Origin: Brevibacterium sp. CS2
GTDB taxonomy: Bacteria > Actinomycetota > Actinomycetes > Actinomycetales > Brevibacteriaceae
Length of the DNA stretch: 64,000 nt
Assembly (NCBI RefSeq): GCF_005280295.1
Contig: NZ_CP040020.1
Coordinates: forward strand, 930,001-994,000
Direction: 5' to 3'
This document shows positions 34,592-43,282 of this stretch, piece after piece. The notes under the pieces were generated by a model that saw only the letters and a program-made list of their open reading frames with translations, was not told where the DNA came from and ran no database searches. Position 1 is the stretch's first letter; each line of letters starts with the position of its first letter. The translations under genes and the position numbers were made by a program.

Positions 34592-35626
34592 ATGAGTTCG
34601 TTGCTTAGAATTACCGAATCAGGGGCAGTTAAATTGCATCAAACTTCGATGTCTGAGGCGAGGTTGCGCGAAGTGGGAGATCTGGAGCAGTGGCTCATTG
34701 AATCCCCAGAAATGATTGACCCCGGGTTGAAAATCGTCGCCAGCCAGTTCTCTCGATGGCAGTCCGAGTCAGCTTCTGCGAGTGAACGACCCGATTTGCT
34801 CGCGCTCTCCGATTCCGGAGAGTTGGTGGTTATTGAATTGAAGCGCGGATCGGACAGGCTGATCCATTTGCAGGCACTTACCTATGCAGCCATGAGTTCA
34901 TCGTTTACTCGGGTCGACCTCGCGAGAGCGCATGCAAAATGGTTGTCGAACTCGTGTGGCGAGCCAGTATCTATAGAAGACTCTTTGAGTCAGCTTTCAG
35001 CTCATGTTGACGGTGAGTGGACCGATGAACTTTTGACTGTTCCGCGCATTATTTTGGTGGCCGAAGACTTTCCTGGCCAGGTGATCACAACTGTGCAATG
35101 GATGGCAACGGTTGCTCCGAATGTAGGGATCGAATGCCATGAGTATCACGTATTTGATGACGGTGAGGGTGACAAGTACGTCAGTTTCCAGCGCCTGTAT
35201 CCAGTAGACGATCTATCGGATCGTACCTTGAAGCCTTCGATTGCAGCAGCCGAATCCGTGAGTCATGCTATTAGTGAGAATAAGCGCGGAGCGAAATCTG
35301 TGAGCATCATTCACGATGAGGGTTTGATACCCGTTGACTCACGAATCGATCTGAGCTTGGAATCAATGGTTTCACCTGAGATTGCCAAAGTCGTGGAGAA
35401 TTGGCTGGACGAAGATTCATCGAGAAGAGACGTGAGGTGGCGTACCCATCGTTCCAGACCACTCGTCTGGGCGGAGCACGATGATCCGAACTTGGGATGG
35501 TCGCCAACTAAACTGCGCGATGAAATATTCCGACGTGCTGGAGCTCCGCAACGCGGGTTCTCTGCCGGTGATTCATGGAAGTTCGAGGGTAAGAGTTTGT
35601 ATGAGATTGCAAACAGCTACCGCTAG
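34592..35626 (+). CDS. PD-(D/E)XK nuclease-like protein of foreign composition
   Basis: A 344-residue protein. Residues 67-98 read PDLLALSDSGELVVIELKRG then IHLQALTYA: Asp68, Glu82-x-Lys84 and Gln94...Tyr98 are the core of a PD-(D/E)XK endonuclease in the manner of NucS/DUF91 proteins, with Glu40 in LIESPEMI a possible first acidic ligand. The C-terminal 100 residues (SPEIAKVVENWL...RAGAPQRGF...FEGKSLYEIANSYR) are unassigned. ATG 34592 follows GAAAGGG. Base composition is strikingly low in G+C: the line 34861-34920 is 30 of 60, against about two thirds or more in host genes. It is likely a recently acquired defence or mobile-element nuclease, transcribed separately from the preceding operon. 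Confidence 0.7.
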   Translation: MSSLLRITESGAVKLHQTSMSEARLREVGDLEQWLIESPEMIDPGLKIVASQFSRWQSESASASERPDLLALSDSGELVVIELKRGSDRLIHLQALTYAAMSSSFTRVDLARAHAKWLSNSCGEPVSIEDSLSQLSAHVDGEWTDELLTVPRIILVAEDFPGQVITTVQWMATVAPNVGIECHEYHVFDDGEGDKYVSFQRLYPVDDLSDRTLKPSIAAAESVSHAISENKRGAKSVSIIHDEGLIPVDSRIDLSLESMVSPEIAKVVENWLDEDSSRRDVRWRTHRSRPLVWAEHDDPNLGWSPTKLRDEIFRRAGAPQRGFSAGDSWKFEGKSLYEIANSYR

Positions 35627-35696
35627 GCTCGGTAAACTGGACGTTGATTCTGACCTCGGATAGTTCTTGCTGTGATGGAGTGCTTTCGGGCCAAAC

Positions 35697-37805
35697 TTAA
35701 ATGAGCAGCCCCAGGCGGAGCGCGTCGAGGATTGCGGAATGGATGTTGCGGCTGCTCACCGCGTCGCCGATCCGGAACAGGTCGTAGCCGACCGCACCGC
35801 TGCCGGAACCTTCCGAGCCGCCGCCGGAACCTTCTGCACCCCCCGCCCTTTCCGCGCCCACCGCGACCGGGATCCTCCGCGCCCGGGCGGCGAGCGGATC
35901 GCGCAGCGCCTGCTGGTCCGTCGCGCCGCCGTTGCGCGAGCCCGGCTTGAGGGCCTCGTAGAGCTCGGCATTGGGGATCGTGCCGTGGTCGACGACCACC
36001 GCATCGACGTCGAGCACGGTGTCGGTGTCGGAGTACTCGTTGCGCAGGGTGGCGCGCAGCCGGCCCTCGGCGCGGCTGACGTCCGCAAGCCGCTCGGCCA
36101 GGCGCACCTGGACCCCGCGGCGGCCGAACACCTCGAGGTAGGCCGGCGAGTTCATCGAGCCGACGTCGATCCCGATCATCCGCTCCGGCGAGGCGTAGAC
36201 GACCTCGGCGCCGGCCTCGGCGAGCCGCTCCACCGCGTCGAGCGCGGGATTGAGCCCGTGGTCGTCGTACACGAGCACCCGGCCGCGGCGCGGGAGCTGA
36301 TCGGTCATGACGTCCCAGACGTCGTGGACGAGCTTCGCCCCGGGAGCCACCGCGGAATCCGGCAGCCCGCCGGTCGCGACGACGACGGCGTCCGGGGCGA
36401 GCCCGGCGATCATCTCCTCGTCGGCGAACGCGGAGAACCGGAACTCGGCGCCGTGCTTGCGCGCCTGCTGGTAGCGCCAGTCGACGATCCCGATGAGGTC
36501 GCGCCGCCGCGGGGAGCGCGCGGCGATCCGCACCTGCCCGCCGTACTCGCCGCCGGCCTCGAGCACGGTCACCCGGTGGCCGCGGACCGAGCACACGCGG
36601 GCCGCCTCGAGCCCGGCCGGGCCCGCCCCCACGACGACGACGTGCCGGGGACGGGCCACCTCGCCGGCGGGCACCACCTGCGGCAGGGTGAGCTCGCGGC
36701 CGGTCGCGGGGTTGTGGATGCAGTGCGCGGCGCCGGACACGTAGATGCTGTCGAGGCACAGGTTCGCGCCCACGCACGGCCGGATGTCGTCCTCCTGACC
36801 GGCGGCGATCTTCTCCACGAGATGCGGGTCGGCGAGGTGCGCGCGCGTCATGCCCACGAGGTCCACGCAGCCGTCGGCCAGCGCATGCCGGGCGGTCGGG
36901 ACGTCGGCGATCCGGGTGGCGTGCATGATCGGGATCGGGATCCGCTGCCGGATCCGCCGGCATACGTCGAGGAACGGGGCCGATGGCGTGCCCATCCCGG
37001 GGATCGTGTCGGCGAGCGAGCGGTCGGAGTCGAGCCGGCCCTTGATGAGGGAGAGGACGTCGATCCCGTGCTCGGCGTACACCTGCAGGATCTCCACCGC
37101 GTCGTCCTCGACGAGCCCGTCCGCGCGGCACTCGTCGACGCTCATCCGGATCCCGACGAGGAAGCCCGGCGGGACCGCGGCGCGCGCCGCGTCGATGACC
37201 CTGAGCGGGAACCGCAGCCGGTTCTCCAGGCTCCCGTTGTACTCGTCCTCGCGGTCGTTGAGCCAGGGGGAGACGAAGGCGTCCATGAGGTGTCCGTAGT
37301 GCTGGAGCTCGAGGCCGTCGAGGCCGGCCGCGGCCACCCGGCGGGCCGCCGCGGCGTAGTCGGCGACGATCCGCTCGATGTCCCAGTCCTCGGCCTCCTT
37401 GGCGAACGCGCGGTGCTGCGGCTCCCGGTAGCGGCTCGGCGCGACGACCGGCAGCCAGTCCCCGGCGTAGTTCGAGGTCCGCGCCCCGAGGTGGGTGACC
37501 TGGATCATCACCGCCGCCCCTGCCCCGTGGCAGTCGGCGGCGAGCTTGTCGAGCCAGGGCACCACCGCATCGGTGGACAGGTCGATGTTGCCGAACGCCG
37601 CCGGCGAATCCGCGGACACGCACGCCGAGCCGCCGATCATCGTCAGCCCCACCCCGCCGCGCGCCTTCTCCAGGTGGTAGACGCGGTAGCGGTCGGTCGG
37701 CATCCCGTTCTCGGTGTACGCCGGTTCGTGGGAGGTCGAGACGATGCGGTTGCGCAGCCGCAGCGATCCGAGATCGAAGGGTTCGAGCAGGATGTCCGGT
37801 GTCAT
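35697..37805 (-). CDS. Demethylase-type FMN/Fe-S/FAD oxidoreductase (DgcA/trimethylamine-dehydrogenase-like)
   Basis: A 702-residue fusion. Residues 1-340 form an OYE-type FMN TIM barrel (RNRIVSTSHEPAY, IQVTHLGARTS, GLDGLELQHYGHLMDAFVSPWLNDREDEYNGSLENR). Then comes the Fe-S cluster segment CVGANLCLD...AHCIHNPATGRE, with the GAN spacing seen in dimethylglycine and stachydrine demethylases, and a pyridine-nucleotide domain starting VVVVGAGPAGLEAARV. Such enzymes remove N-methyl groups and pass electrons onward. The last 70 residues hold a Gly/Ser/Glu-rich insertion (GGAEGSGGGSEGSGSG). ATG 37803-37805 is preceded by GGAGCTCCC. It diverges from a GntR gene over a palindrome and a CRP-like site, which implies substrate induction and carbon control. 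Confidence 0.85.
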   Translation of the reverse strand: MTPDILLEPFDLGSLRLRNRIVSTSHEPAYTENGMPTDRYRVYHLEKARGGVGLTMIGGSACVSADSPAAFGNIDLSTDAVVPWLDKLAADCHGAGAAVMIQVTHLGARTSNYAGDWLPVVAPSRYREPQHRAFAKEAEDWDIERIVADYAAAARRVAAAGLDGLELQHYGHLMDAFVSPWLNDREDEYNGSLENRLRFPLRVIDAARAAVPPGFLVGIRMSVDECRADGLVEDDAVEILQVYAEHGIDVLSLIKGRLDSDRSLADTIPGMGTPSAPFLDVCRRIRQRIPIPIMHATRIADVPTARHALADGCVDLVGMTRAHLADPHLVEKIAAGQEDDIRPCVGANLCLDSIYVSGAAHCIHNPATGRELTLPQVVPAGEVARPRHVVVVGAGPAGLEAARVCSVRGHRVTVLEAGGEYGGQVRIAARSPRRRDLIGIVDWRYQQARKHGAEFRFSAFADEEMIAGLAPDAVVVATGGLPDSAVAPGAKLVHDVWDVMTDQLPRRGRVLVYDDHGLNPALDAVERLAEAGAEVVYASPERMIGIDVGSMNSPAYLEVFGRRGVQVRLAERLADVSRAEGRLRATLRNEYSDTDTVLDVDAVVVDHGTIPNAELYEALKPGSRNGGATDQQALRDPLAARARRIPVAVGAERAGGAEGSGGGSEGSGSGAVGYDLFRIGDAVSSRNIHSAILDALRLGLLI

Positions 37806-37836
37806 GGGAGCTCCCGTGGACGCGAAGCGAGGTGTG

Positions 37837-37893
37837 ATCGGTAATCGATTACCGATAGGATGAGTATAGTGATGTGCGTCACAGGGATGTCAA
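37837..37893. promoter_or_regulatory. Divergent promoters, GntR operator and CRP/GlxR-like site
   Basis: A perfect 20-bp palindrome with arm ATCGGTAATC at 37837-37856. On the minus strand: -35 TTGACA (37888-37893), -10 TATACT (37863-37868). On the plus strand TATAGT (37865-37870) almost overlaps it. AGTGA-N6-TCACA at 37868-37883 matches the CRP/GlxR consensus but for one base. The palindrome covers the minus-strand transcription start, so the GntR protein would repress the oxidoreductase. Confidence 0.75.
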
Positions 37894-38031
37894 GGGTCCG
37901 GGGCGCACCGATGACGGAGCCGCACCGGCTGGGTCGGCACCGCGCCGGCCCGAGGTCGGCGGTGCCCCGGCAGGAGGAGTGAGGACCATGGAGCACAGCG
38001 GAGCGCGCACCGGACGGCCGGGGCCGGCGGC

Positions 38032-38688
38032 ATGAGCGCGGACACCGGGCGCCGGCGGGTGGTGCGCAGCCCCTCGTTCCGGGAGCAGGCGCTCGACGAG
38101 ATCCGCTCGGCGATCATCACCGGGGAGCTCGCCGAGCACACCGTGTACTCCGCCGCGGCGCTCGCCAAGCAGCTCGGCATGTCGCTGAGCCCCGTGCGCG
38201 AGGCGATGATGTCGCTCGTCGCCGAGGGCACCGTCGAGGCCGTGCCCAACCGCGGCTACCGGCTCGTGCCGGTGACCGAGGCGGACCTCGAGGAGATCAT
38301 CCTCATCCGCTCCCTGCTCACCGTGCCCGCGGTGCGGCGCCTATGCGAGGCGGGCGAGCCGGAGTCGATCGAACGGCTGCGCGAGCTCGCCGGATCGGTG
38401 CTCGAGGCGGCGCGCAGTGAGGACTCCGCCGCCTTCCTCACCGCCGACCGACGCTTCTACGGCGAGGTGCTCCGCGCCGGGCTGGGACACCGGGCGGCGA
38501 GCATCGGCCTGCGCCTGCGCGATCAGAGCCGGGTCGCCGACCTCGGCCCCAAGTCCCCCGCTGTCGACCTCCGCAGCGCACAGGAGACGATCGAGCTCGT
38601 CGAGGCGATCGCCGCCGGCCGTGCGGACGAGGCGGAGCGGCTCGTCGTCGACAACCTCCACTACTTCAGGAAGACCGAGGCCGGGTGA
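38032..38688 (+). CDS. GntR-family regulator (FadR/FCD type)
   Basis: A 218-residue repressor. The winged helix reads FREQALDEIRSAIITGELAEHTVYSAAALAKQLGMSLSPVREAMMSLVAEGTVEAVPNRGYRLVPV, and the C-terminal FCD domain (LRSLLTVPAVRRL to the end) has the usual all-helical pattern with conserved Asp and His residues that bind a metal and organic acid. ATG 38032 has GGCGG upstream, a weak ribosome site. It diverges from the demethylase-like gene; the palindrome at 37837-37856 is the probable operator. It overlaps the next gene by four bases (GTGA), so the glycosylase is translationally coupled to it. Confidence 0.88.
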   Translation: MSADTGRRRVVRSPSFREQALDEIRSAIITGELAEHTVYSAAALAKQLGMSLSPVREAMMSLVAEGTVEAVPNRGYRLVPVTEADLEEIILIRSLLTVPAVRRLCEAGEPESIERLRELAGSVLEAARSEDSAAFLTADRRFYGEVLRAGLGHRAASIGLRLRDQSRVADLGPKSPAVDLRSAQETIELVEAIAAGRADEAERLVVDNLHYFRKTEAG

Positions 38689-39599
38689 CCCGGTCCGGCC
38701 CGACGGCGGTCCACCGCCTGCCCTTCACCCCGCCCTTCGATGCGGCGGCGTTCGCCGGGTTCCTCCGCGCGCACCTCGTGGTCGGGGTCGATGCGTTCGC
38801 CGGTGGCACGTACTCCCGTTCGGTGGACGGCGCGCACGGGCCCGTCCCGCTCGAGATCGACCTGCCGGATCCGGGGGAGTCCGCGGTGACTGTGCGCCTC
38901 GGCGGGTCGGAGTCCGATCACCCGGCGGTGCTCGACCAGGTGCGGCAGTTCCTCGATCTCGACCAGGATCCGGCCGAGGTGAGCACCGCGCTCGGCGGCG
39001 ACCCGATCGTCGGCCCGCTCGTGCGGGCGCGGCCGGGTGTGCGCGTGCCGGGGGCCTTCGACCCCTTCCAGACCGCGGTGTTCGCGATCCTCGGCCAGCA
39101 GGTGTCGCTCGCCGCGGCCCGCACTCTCGACGCCCGGTTCCACTCCCTGCTGTCCCCGGACGGTGTGCGGTTCCCCGACCCGCGGGCGGTCGCGGCACTC
39201 GATGCGGGGGAGCTCGCCGGCCTGCTGCGGGTGCCGGGCATGCGGGCGCGGGCGATCGTCGGCACCGCCGCGGTGTTCGCGGACGCCGGGGACCACCCGG
39301 TGGGGGCGGCAGAGCTCGCCGCAGCGGACGTCGAGGCGGTGGCGCGGCTGCGTGAGCGGCTGCTCGCGGTGTCCGGGGTCGGGCCGTGGACCGTGGACTA
39401 CCTGCTGTTCCGGTGCACTGTCGACTCCGACGCCTGCGTCCCCGGGGACCTCGTGCTGCGGCAGGCGCTCGCCCGCCTCACCGGGGCCGAGGCGACCCTG
39501 TCCCCGCGCGCCGCGCAGGACCTCGCCGAGCCGTGGCGCCCGCACCGTGCGCGGGCGCTCATGCATCTGTGGACGTACGCCGCCTACGACGCCGGGTGA
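38685..39599 (+). CDS. AlkA-type DNA-3-methyladenine glycosylase
   Basis: A 304-residue base-excision repair enzyme that releases alkylated bases. The AlkA N-terminal domain (about 1-115) is followed by the HhH-GPD fold: DPFQTAVFAILGQQVSLAAARTLDARF, then the helix-hairpin-helix LRERLLAVSGVGPWTVDYLLFRCTVDSDACVPGDLVLRQAL, whose GVGPWT loop binds DNA and whose Asp in PGDL is the catalytic residue. The C-terminus WRPHRARALMHLWTYAAY is typical. The GTG start overlaps the GntR stop. Adaptive-response genes (ada) are not nearby, so control by the GntR regulator would be unusual and may just reflect read-through. Confidence 0.88.
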   Translation: MTRSGPTAVHRLPFTPPFDAAAFAGFLRAHLVVGVDAFAGGTYSRSVDGAHGPVPLEIDLPDPGESAVTVRLGGSESDHPAVLDQVRQFLDLDQDPAEVSTALGGDPIVGPLVRARPGVRVPGAFDPFQTAVFAILGQQVSLAAARTLDARFHSLLSPDGVRFPDPRAVAALDAGELAGLLRVPGMRARAIVGTAAVFADAGDHPVGAAELAAADVEAVARLRERLLAVSGVGPWTVDYLLFRCTVDSDACVPGDLVLRQALARLTGAEATLSPRAAQDLAEPWRPHRARALMHLWTYAAYDAG

Positions 39600-39603
39600 G
39601 AGC

Positions 39604-40620
39604 TCAGCGCTCGTCCTTGACGAGCGTCACCTCGGCCGGCTTGGGCCACGCATCGGCGGATTCGTAGGGGGTCCAGTCCTCGGGCTCCTCGGTGAGGTCG
39701 AGCCAGTCGGGGCCGACCTCGACCGCGGAGAGGTACCCGTCCTCGATGTGGAGCGTGACGAGCGCCGGCAGCCCGTCGGCATCGGTGAAGCGGCCCCGGG
39801 TGGGGTGGATGTGGGAGTGCGGGAGGATCCGCTGTCCCTCCTGCGGCACCTCGACCCGGTAGAAGTTGTGGTCGCCGTAGACGAAGAACCGGGCCCGTGC
39901 GAGCTGGTCGCGCAGCGAGCGCGCGTTCGCGGACTCGCCGACGACGAGCAGGTCGAGCACGGTGCGCTGGGAGGGCGTGAGCTCGACCTCGGTCTCCTCG
40001 TCCTCGGGGGCCTCGAAGCCGATGCCTTTGGTGTGGGCGTCGAGCCAGCGCTCGAGCATGATCGCACCTGCGGTCGCGGCGACGGTCAGGCCGGCGACCG
40101 TCACCCGCGGGTGCTTGATCCCGAGCTTCGCCAAGAAGTCGTCGGCCCACCAGTTCGCGGAGATCCGCGGGTCGAACAGGGCCGAGCACAGCACGCCGCC
40201 GCCCAGGGCGATGCCCGTATTGAGGTTGCGGGCGGCGTAGGCGTCGAGGTCCGTGGTCTCCTCCGCCGTGTTCGTCAGCCACAGGGTGGCACCGGAGAGT
40301 GCGCCGTAGGCCAGCCGGTAGGCGAACCGACCGGGGCCGGGGGCCACGTCGTCGGGGCGCATGAGCGAGAGCAGCCCGGTGAGTCCGAGGGCTGTGGCAT
40401 CTGCTGCCGTGAGCGGCATGTCGACGGCACGCAGGTCGAAGGAATCGTCCTCGAGCTCGACGGAGCCGACCTCGCCCTCCGCGGATTCGGCGAGCACGTC
40501 GTCGAATGCGGCGTCGTCGAGGGTGTCGTCGGACGTGTTGTTGTCGACCGCGGTGTCGTCGCCGGCGAGGGCGTCGTCGAAGTCGGGGCCGTCGGTGGGG
40601 GTGTCATCGAACTCACTCAT
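39604..40620 (-). CDS. Acidic conserved hypothetical membrane protein
   Basis: A 338-residue protein with a very acidic, Asp-rich N-terminal 65 residues (e.g. DDTPTDGPDFDDALAGDD), then a part with two weak hydrophobic segments (ALGLTGLLSLM and VTVAGLTVAATAGAIML) and the C-terminal soluble block FFVYGDHNFYRVEVPQEGQRILPHSHIHPTRGRFTDADGLP...HIEDGYLSAVEVGPDWLDL, which looks like a beta-rich domain. I do not recognise a family. ATG 40618-40620 follows CACAAT by six bases, compatible with a leaderless transcript. Stop is only four bases from the convergent glycosylase gene's stop. Confidence 0.65.
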   Translation of the reverse strand: MSEFDDTPTDGPDFDDALAGDDTAVDNNTSDDTLDDAAFDDVLAESAEGEVGSVELEDDSFDLRAVDMPLTAADATALGLTGLLSLMRPDDVAPGPGRFAYRLAYGALSGATLWLTNTAEETTDLDAYAARNLNTGIALGGGVLCSALFDPRISANWWADDFLAKLGIKHPRVTVAGLTVAATAGAIMLERWLDAHTKGIGFEAPEDEETEVELTPSQRTVLDLLVVGESANARSLRDQLARARFFVYGDHNFYRVEVPQEGQRILPHSHIHPTRGRFTDADGLPALVTLHIEDGYLSAVEVGPDWLDLTEEPEDWTPYESADAWPKPAEVTLVKDER

Positions 40621-40715
40621 GACCCCATTGTGCCCAATCGCGCCGGCAGGCGCGTCCAGGCCGCCCACAGGAGGCGGGCGCGCGGCGAGCGGGTCGCCGC
40701 GGCCGCCCGCTCCCC

Positions 40716-41948
40716 TCAGCGGGCGGCGGCCGCCTCGGTCTGCCGGTACCCGGCGAGGAACTCCTCGAGCCGGTCGAGCGCCTCGGCGAGCACCTCGACG
40801 CTCGGCAGGGTGACGAGCCGGAAGTGGTCCGGCCGCCCCCAGTTGAATGCGGTGCCGTGGCTGACGAGGATCTTCTGCTCGCGGAGCAGGTCGAGGGCGA
40901 ACTGCTCGTCGTCGACGATCCCGAACTTCTCCGTGTCGAGCTTGGCGAACAGGTACAGCGCGCCGCGTGCCGGTGAGCAGCTGACCCCGTCGATCGCGTT
41001 GAGGCGCTCGGCCGCGAGTGCCATCTGCGCGCCCAGGCGGCCCTCGGGCAGGATGAGGTCCTCGATCGACTGGTGGCCGCCGAGCGCGGCCTGGATCGCG
41101 TGCTGGGCCGGCACGTTCGCGCACATCCGCATGTTCGCGAGCAGCTTGATGCCCTCGAGGTAGCTCTCGGCCTTCCAGTTCGGACCGGTGATCGCGAGCC
41201 AGCCCGATCGGTAGCCGGCGATCCGGTACGCCTTCGACAGCCCGGAGAACGTCAGGCACAGCACGTCCTCGCCGGTGCGGGTGGCCATGTTCACCATCTC
41301 CGCGTCGCCGTAGGTGATCTTCTCGTAGATCTCGTCGGCGAACACGATGAGGTCGTGCTCCTGGGCGATCTCGACGATCCCGTCGAGCAGCTCGCGGGAG
41401 TAGACGGCGCCGGTGGGGTTGTTCGGATTGATGACGACGATCCCGCGGGTCTGCGGGGTGATCTTCGCGCGGATGTCGTCGAGGTCGGGGTTCCAGCCGT
41501 CGTGCTCGTCGCACCGGTAGTGGACGGGGGTGCCGCCCGACAGTGCCACCGAGGCGGTCCACAGCGGGTAGTCGGGGGTGGGGACGAGGATCTCGTCTCC
41601 GGGGTCGCACAGCGCCTGGAGCGAGAGCGTGATGAGCTCGCTCACCCCGTTGCCCAGGTAGACGTCGTCGGCATCGAGGTTCCGGATGCCCTTCGTCTCG
41701 TAGTACTGGACGACGGCGCGGCGGGCCGAGGGGATCCCCCGGGAGTCGCTGTAGCCCTGTGCTTCCGGGAGGTGCTTGATCATGTCGACGAGGATCGCAT
41801 CGGGGGCCTCGAAGCCGAACGGGGCGGGGTTGCCGATGTTGAGCTTGAGGATCCGGTGGCCCTCCGCCTCCATCCGGTCGGCCTCCTCGAGCACGGGCCC
41901 GCGGATGTCGTAGAGGACGTTGGAGAGCTTGGCCGACTGCGTGAACAT
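40716..41948 (-). CDS. AlaA-type alanine/aspartate aminotransferase
   Basis: Class I/II fold-type I aminotransferase, 410 residues, that exchanges amino groups between alanine (or a similar amino acid) and 2-oxoglutarate. Key parts: LKLNIGNPAPFGFEAPD, NGVSELITLSLQALCDPGDEILVPTPDYPLW, VVINPNNPTGAVY, FADEIYEKITYGD and SGLSKAYRIAGYRSGW with the PLP Lys239. This order and the long N-terminal 'MFTQSAKLSNVLYDIRGPVLEEA' correspond to AlaA of E. coli and its actinobacterial orthologues. ATG 41946-41948 is preceded by AAAGG. It stands alone on the minus strand. Confidence 0.92.
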   Translation of the reverse strand: MFTQSAKLSNVLYDIRGPVLEEADRMEAEGHRILKLNIGNPAPFGFEAPDAILVDMIKHLPEAQGYSDSRGIPSARRAVVQYYETKGIRNLDADDVYLGNGVSELITLSLQALCDPGDEILVPTPDYPLWTASVALSGGTPVHYRCDEHDGWNPDLDDIRAKITPQTRGIVVINPNNPTGAVYSRELLDGIVEIAQEHDLIVFADEIYEKITYGDAEMVNMATRTGEDVLCLTFSGLSKAYRIAGYRSGWLAITGPNWKAESYLEGIKLLANMRMCANVPAQHAIQAALGGHQSIEDLILPEGRLGAQMALAAERLNAIDGVSCSPARGALYLFAKLDTEKFGIVDDEQFALDLLREQKILVSHGTAFNWGRPDHFRLVTLPSVEVLAEALDRLEEFLAGYRQTEAAAAR

Positions 41949-42405
41949 GGAGACCTTTCGTGGAGGCGGGGCGGACGGGCGGAGGCCTGCCGGCGCGAGG
42001 TGCGGCGGTGCTGGGTGCGGTGGTGCAGAGCGGGCCGGCAGCGCACCTCCGAGGCGTGGTGACGACATGGTCCACGATACGACCTCAGCCGCGCGGACAC
42101 TGGGAAGCAAAAGGTTCCACCTGTCGGCCTTTGGCCCGCAGTCCCGGCCGCGGGCCGGGCTCCCGTCCCCGGCTGCGGGCCGGGCTCCCATCCCCGGCTG
42201 CGGATGCCGATGCGAGAGTCTCTGCGAACAGCAGCTGTTTCGGGGGCGTTCCGGGCCGTTTGAGCTGATATTCGGTTGCCCGGGTGAGAAACACTTGCAT
42301 CCGGGGTCGGTGGGTGCGGCCCGAGGTCCGGGCCGGGCTGCCGTCCCGACTACGGACGGGCGCCGTCTGTGCCGACGAGCGTGGGTGCGGACTACGCTGG
42401 GAGGC
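41949..42405. other. Intergenic region between divergent genes
   Basis: About 457 bases containing the leader of the aminotransferase gene, a 25-base tandem repeat (42144-42209) and the promoter of the TRIC-channel gene. No further gene is supported; the reading frames across it are of low coding quality and shift with the repeat. Confidence 0.4.
42144..42209 (+). repeat. 25-base tandem repeat, about 2.6 copies
   Basis: Units start at 42144, 42169 and 42194 (period 25), each beginning CCGGCYGCGG; the third is partial. One base pair differs between the first two copies in two places. Too short and too close-packed for a CRISPR array. Confidence 0.8.
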
Positions 42406-43272
42406 GTGAATTCCCCCTCCGTCCTGCTCCTCGTCTTCGACCTCCTCGGCGTCTTCTTCTTCGCGATCTCCGGCAACCTGCTGGCCGCGCGCCGGAACTT
42501 CGACATCACCGGCGGTCTCATCCTCGGTCTCCTCGCCGGGCTGGGCGGCGGTGTGATCCGCGACGTCATCCTCGGCACCACCCCCACCTCGCTCCGGGAG
42601 CCGATCTACCTGCTCCCGCCGGTGCTCGCCGCTGTCGTCGTCTACCTGCTCGGACACCGCGCAGAACGCGCCCGCGTGCTGATCGTCGTGTTCGATGCCC
42701 TGGGGCTCGCGCTGTTCTCCGTCACCGGCTCGATCATCGCGATCGGCGGCGGGATGAACTTCCCGGCCGCCGTCATCCTCGGAGTGCTCACCGCGACCGG
42801 CGGGGGGCTCATGCGCGACGTCGTCGCCAACGAGGTGCCCGCCGTGTTCAACGGCTCCGACCTCTACGTGATCCCGGCCTTCGTCGGCGCGGTGCTCACC
42901 GCGCTCGTCCGCTTCAACGACATCTGGAACGTGTGGACGGGCAGCGTGATCGTGGTGCTCGTGTTCGCCTTCCGGATGCTCGCCTGGCGCCTCCAGTGGC
43001 GCGTGCCCCAGCCGATGCGCGGCTGGTCCTTCCGCGAGATCCACGCCCAGGCCCGGAAGCGCGGGTCCGCCTTCCGCCCGCTGTGGGTGCGCCGCAGCCC
43101 GGCGACCGCATCCGGCAGCCACGCCACGGGCCGGAGTGGGGGCCAGGGCGAGGCCCGGGACGCCGGGAGCAGCGACGCGGAGGAACAGGGGCGCGACGAC
43201 CGCTCGCGCACCGGCGGCGCACCGCCTGCGGACCCGGGCGACGGCTCTGACGCGCCGCGGGCCGACGGGTAG
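42406..43272 (+). CDS. TRIC/YicG-family cation channel
   Basis: UPF0126 protein with two copies of a three-helix repeat, each containing the Gly-rich kinked motif: GLGGGVIRDVILG and TGGGLMRDVVAN. Prokaryotic TRIC channels form trimers that conduct K+ or Na+. The hydrophobic body covers residues 1-200; the last 85 residues are a charged tail (GGQGEARDAGSSDAEEQ...) that is longer than usual. GTG 42406 follows TACGCT (42393-42398) by seven bases, so a leaderless start or the SD-like GGGAGG between both are possible. Its TAG stop (43270-43272) forms the start of the -10 for the next gene. Confidence 0.9.
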   Translation: MNSPSVLLLVFDLLGVFFFAISGNLLAARRNFDITGGLILGLLAGLGGGVIRDVILGTTPTSLREPIYLLPPVLAAVVVYLLGHRAERARVLIVVFDALGLALFSVTGSIIAIGGGMNFPAAVILGVLTATGGGLMRDVVANEVPAVFNGSDLYVIPAFVGAVLTALVRFNDIWNVWTGSVIVVLVFAFRMLAWRLQWRVPQPMRGWSFREIHAQARKRGSAFRPLWVRRSPATASGSHATGRSGGQGEARDAGSSDAEEQGRDDRSRTGGAPPADPGDGSDAPRADG

Positions 43273-43282
43273 GCTGGAAGGT

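Noticed and set aside
35739..37844. A 701-codon plus-strand frame
   Set aside because: Shadow of the flavin/Fe-S oxidoreductase on the minus strand; no domain of its own.
42144..42209. CRISPR array
   Set aside because: Units are directly adjacent with period 25 and no unique spacers, and no cas genes occur.
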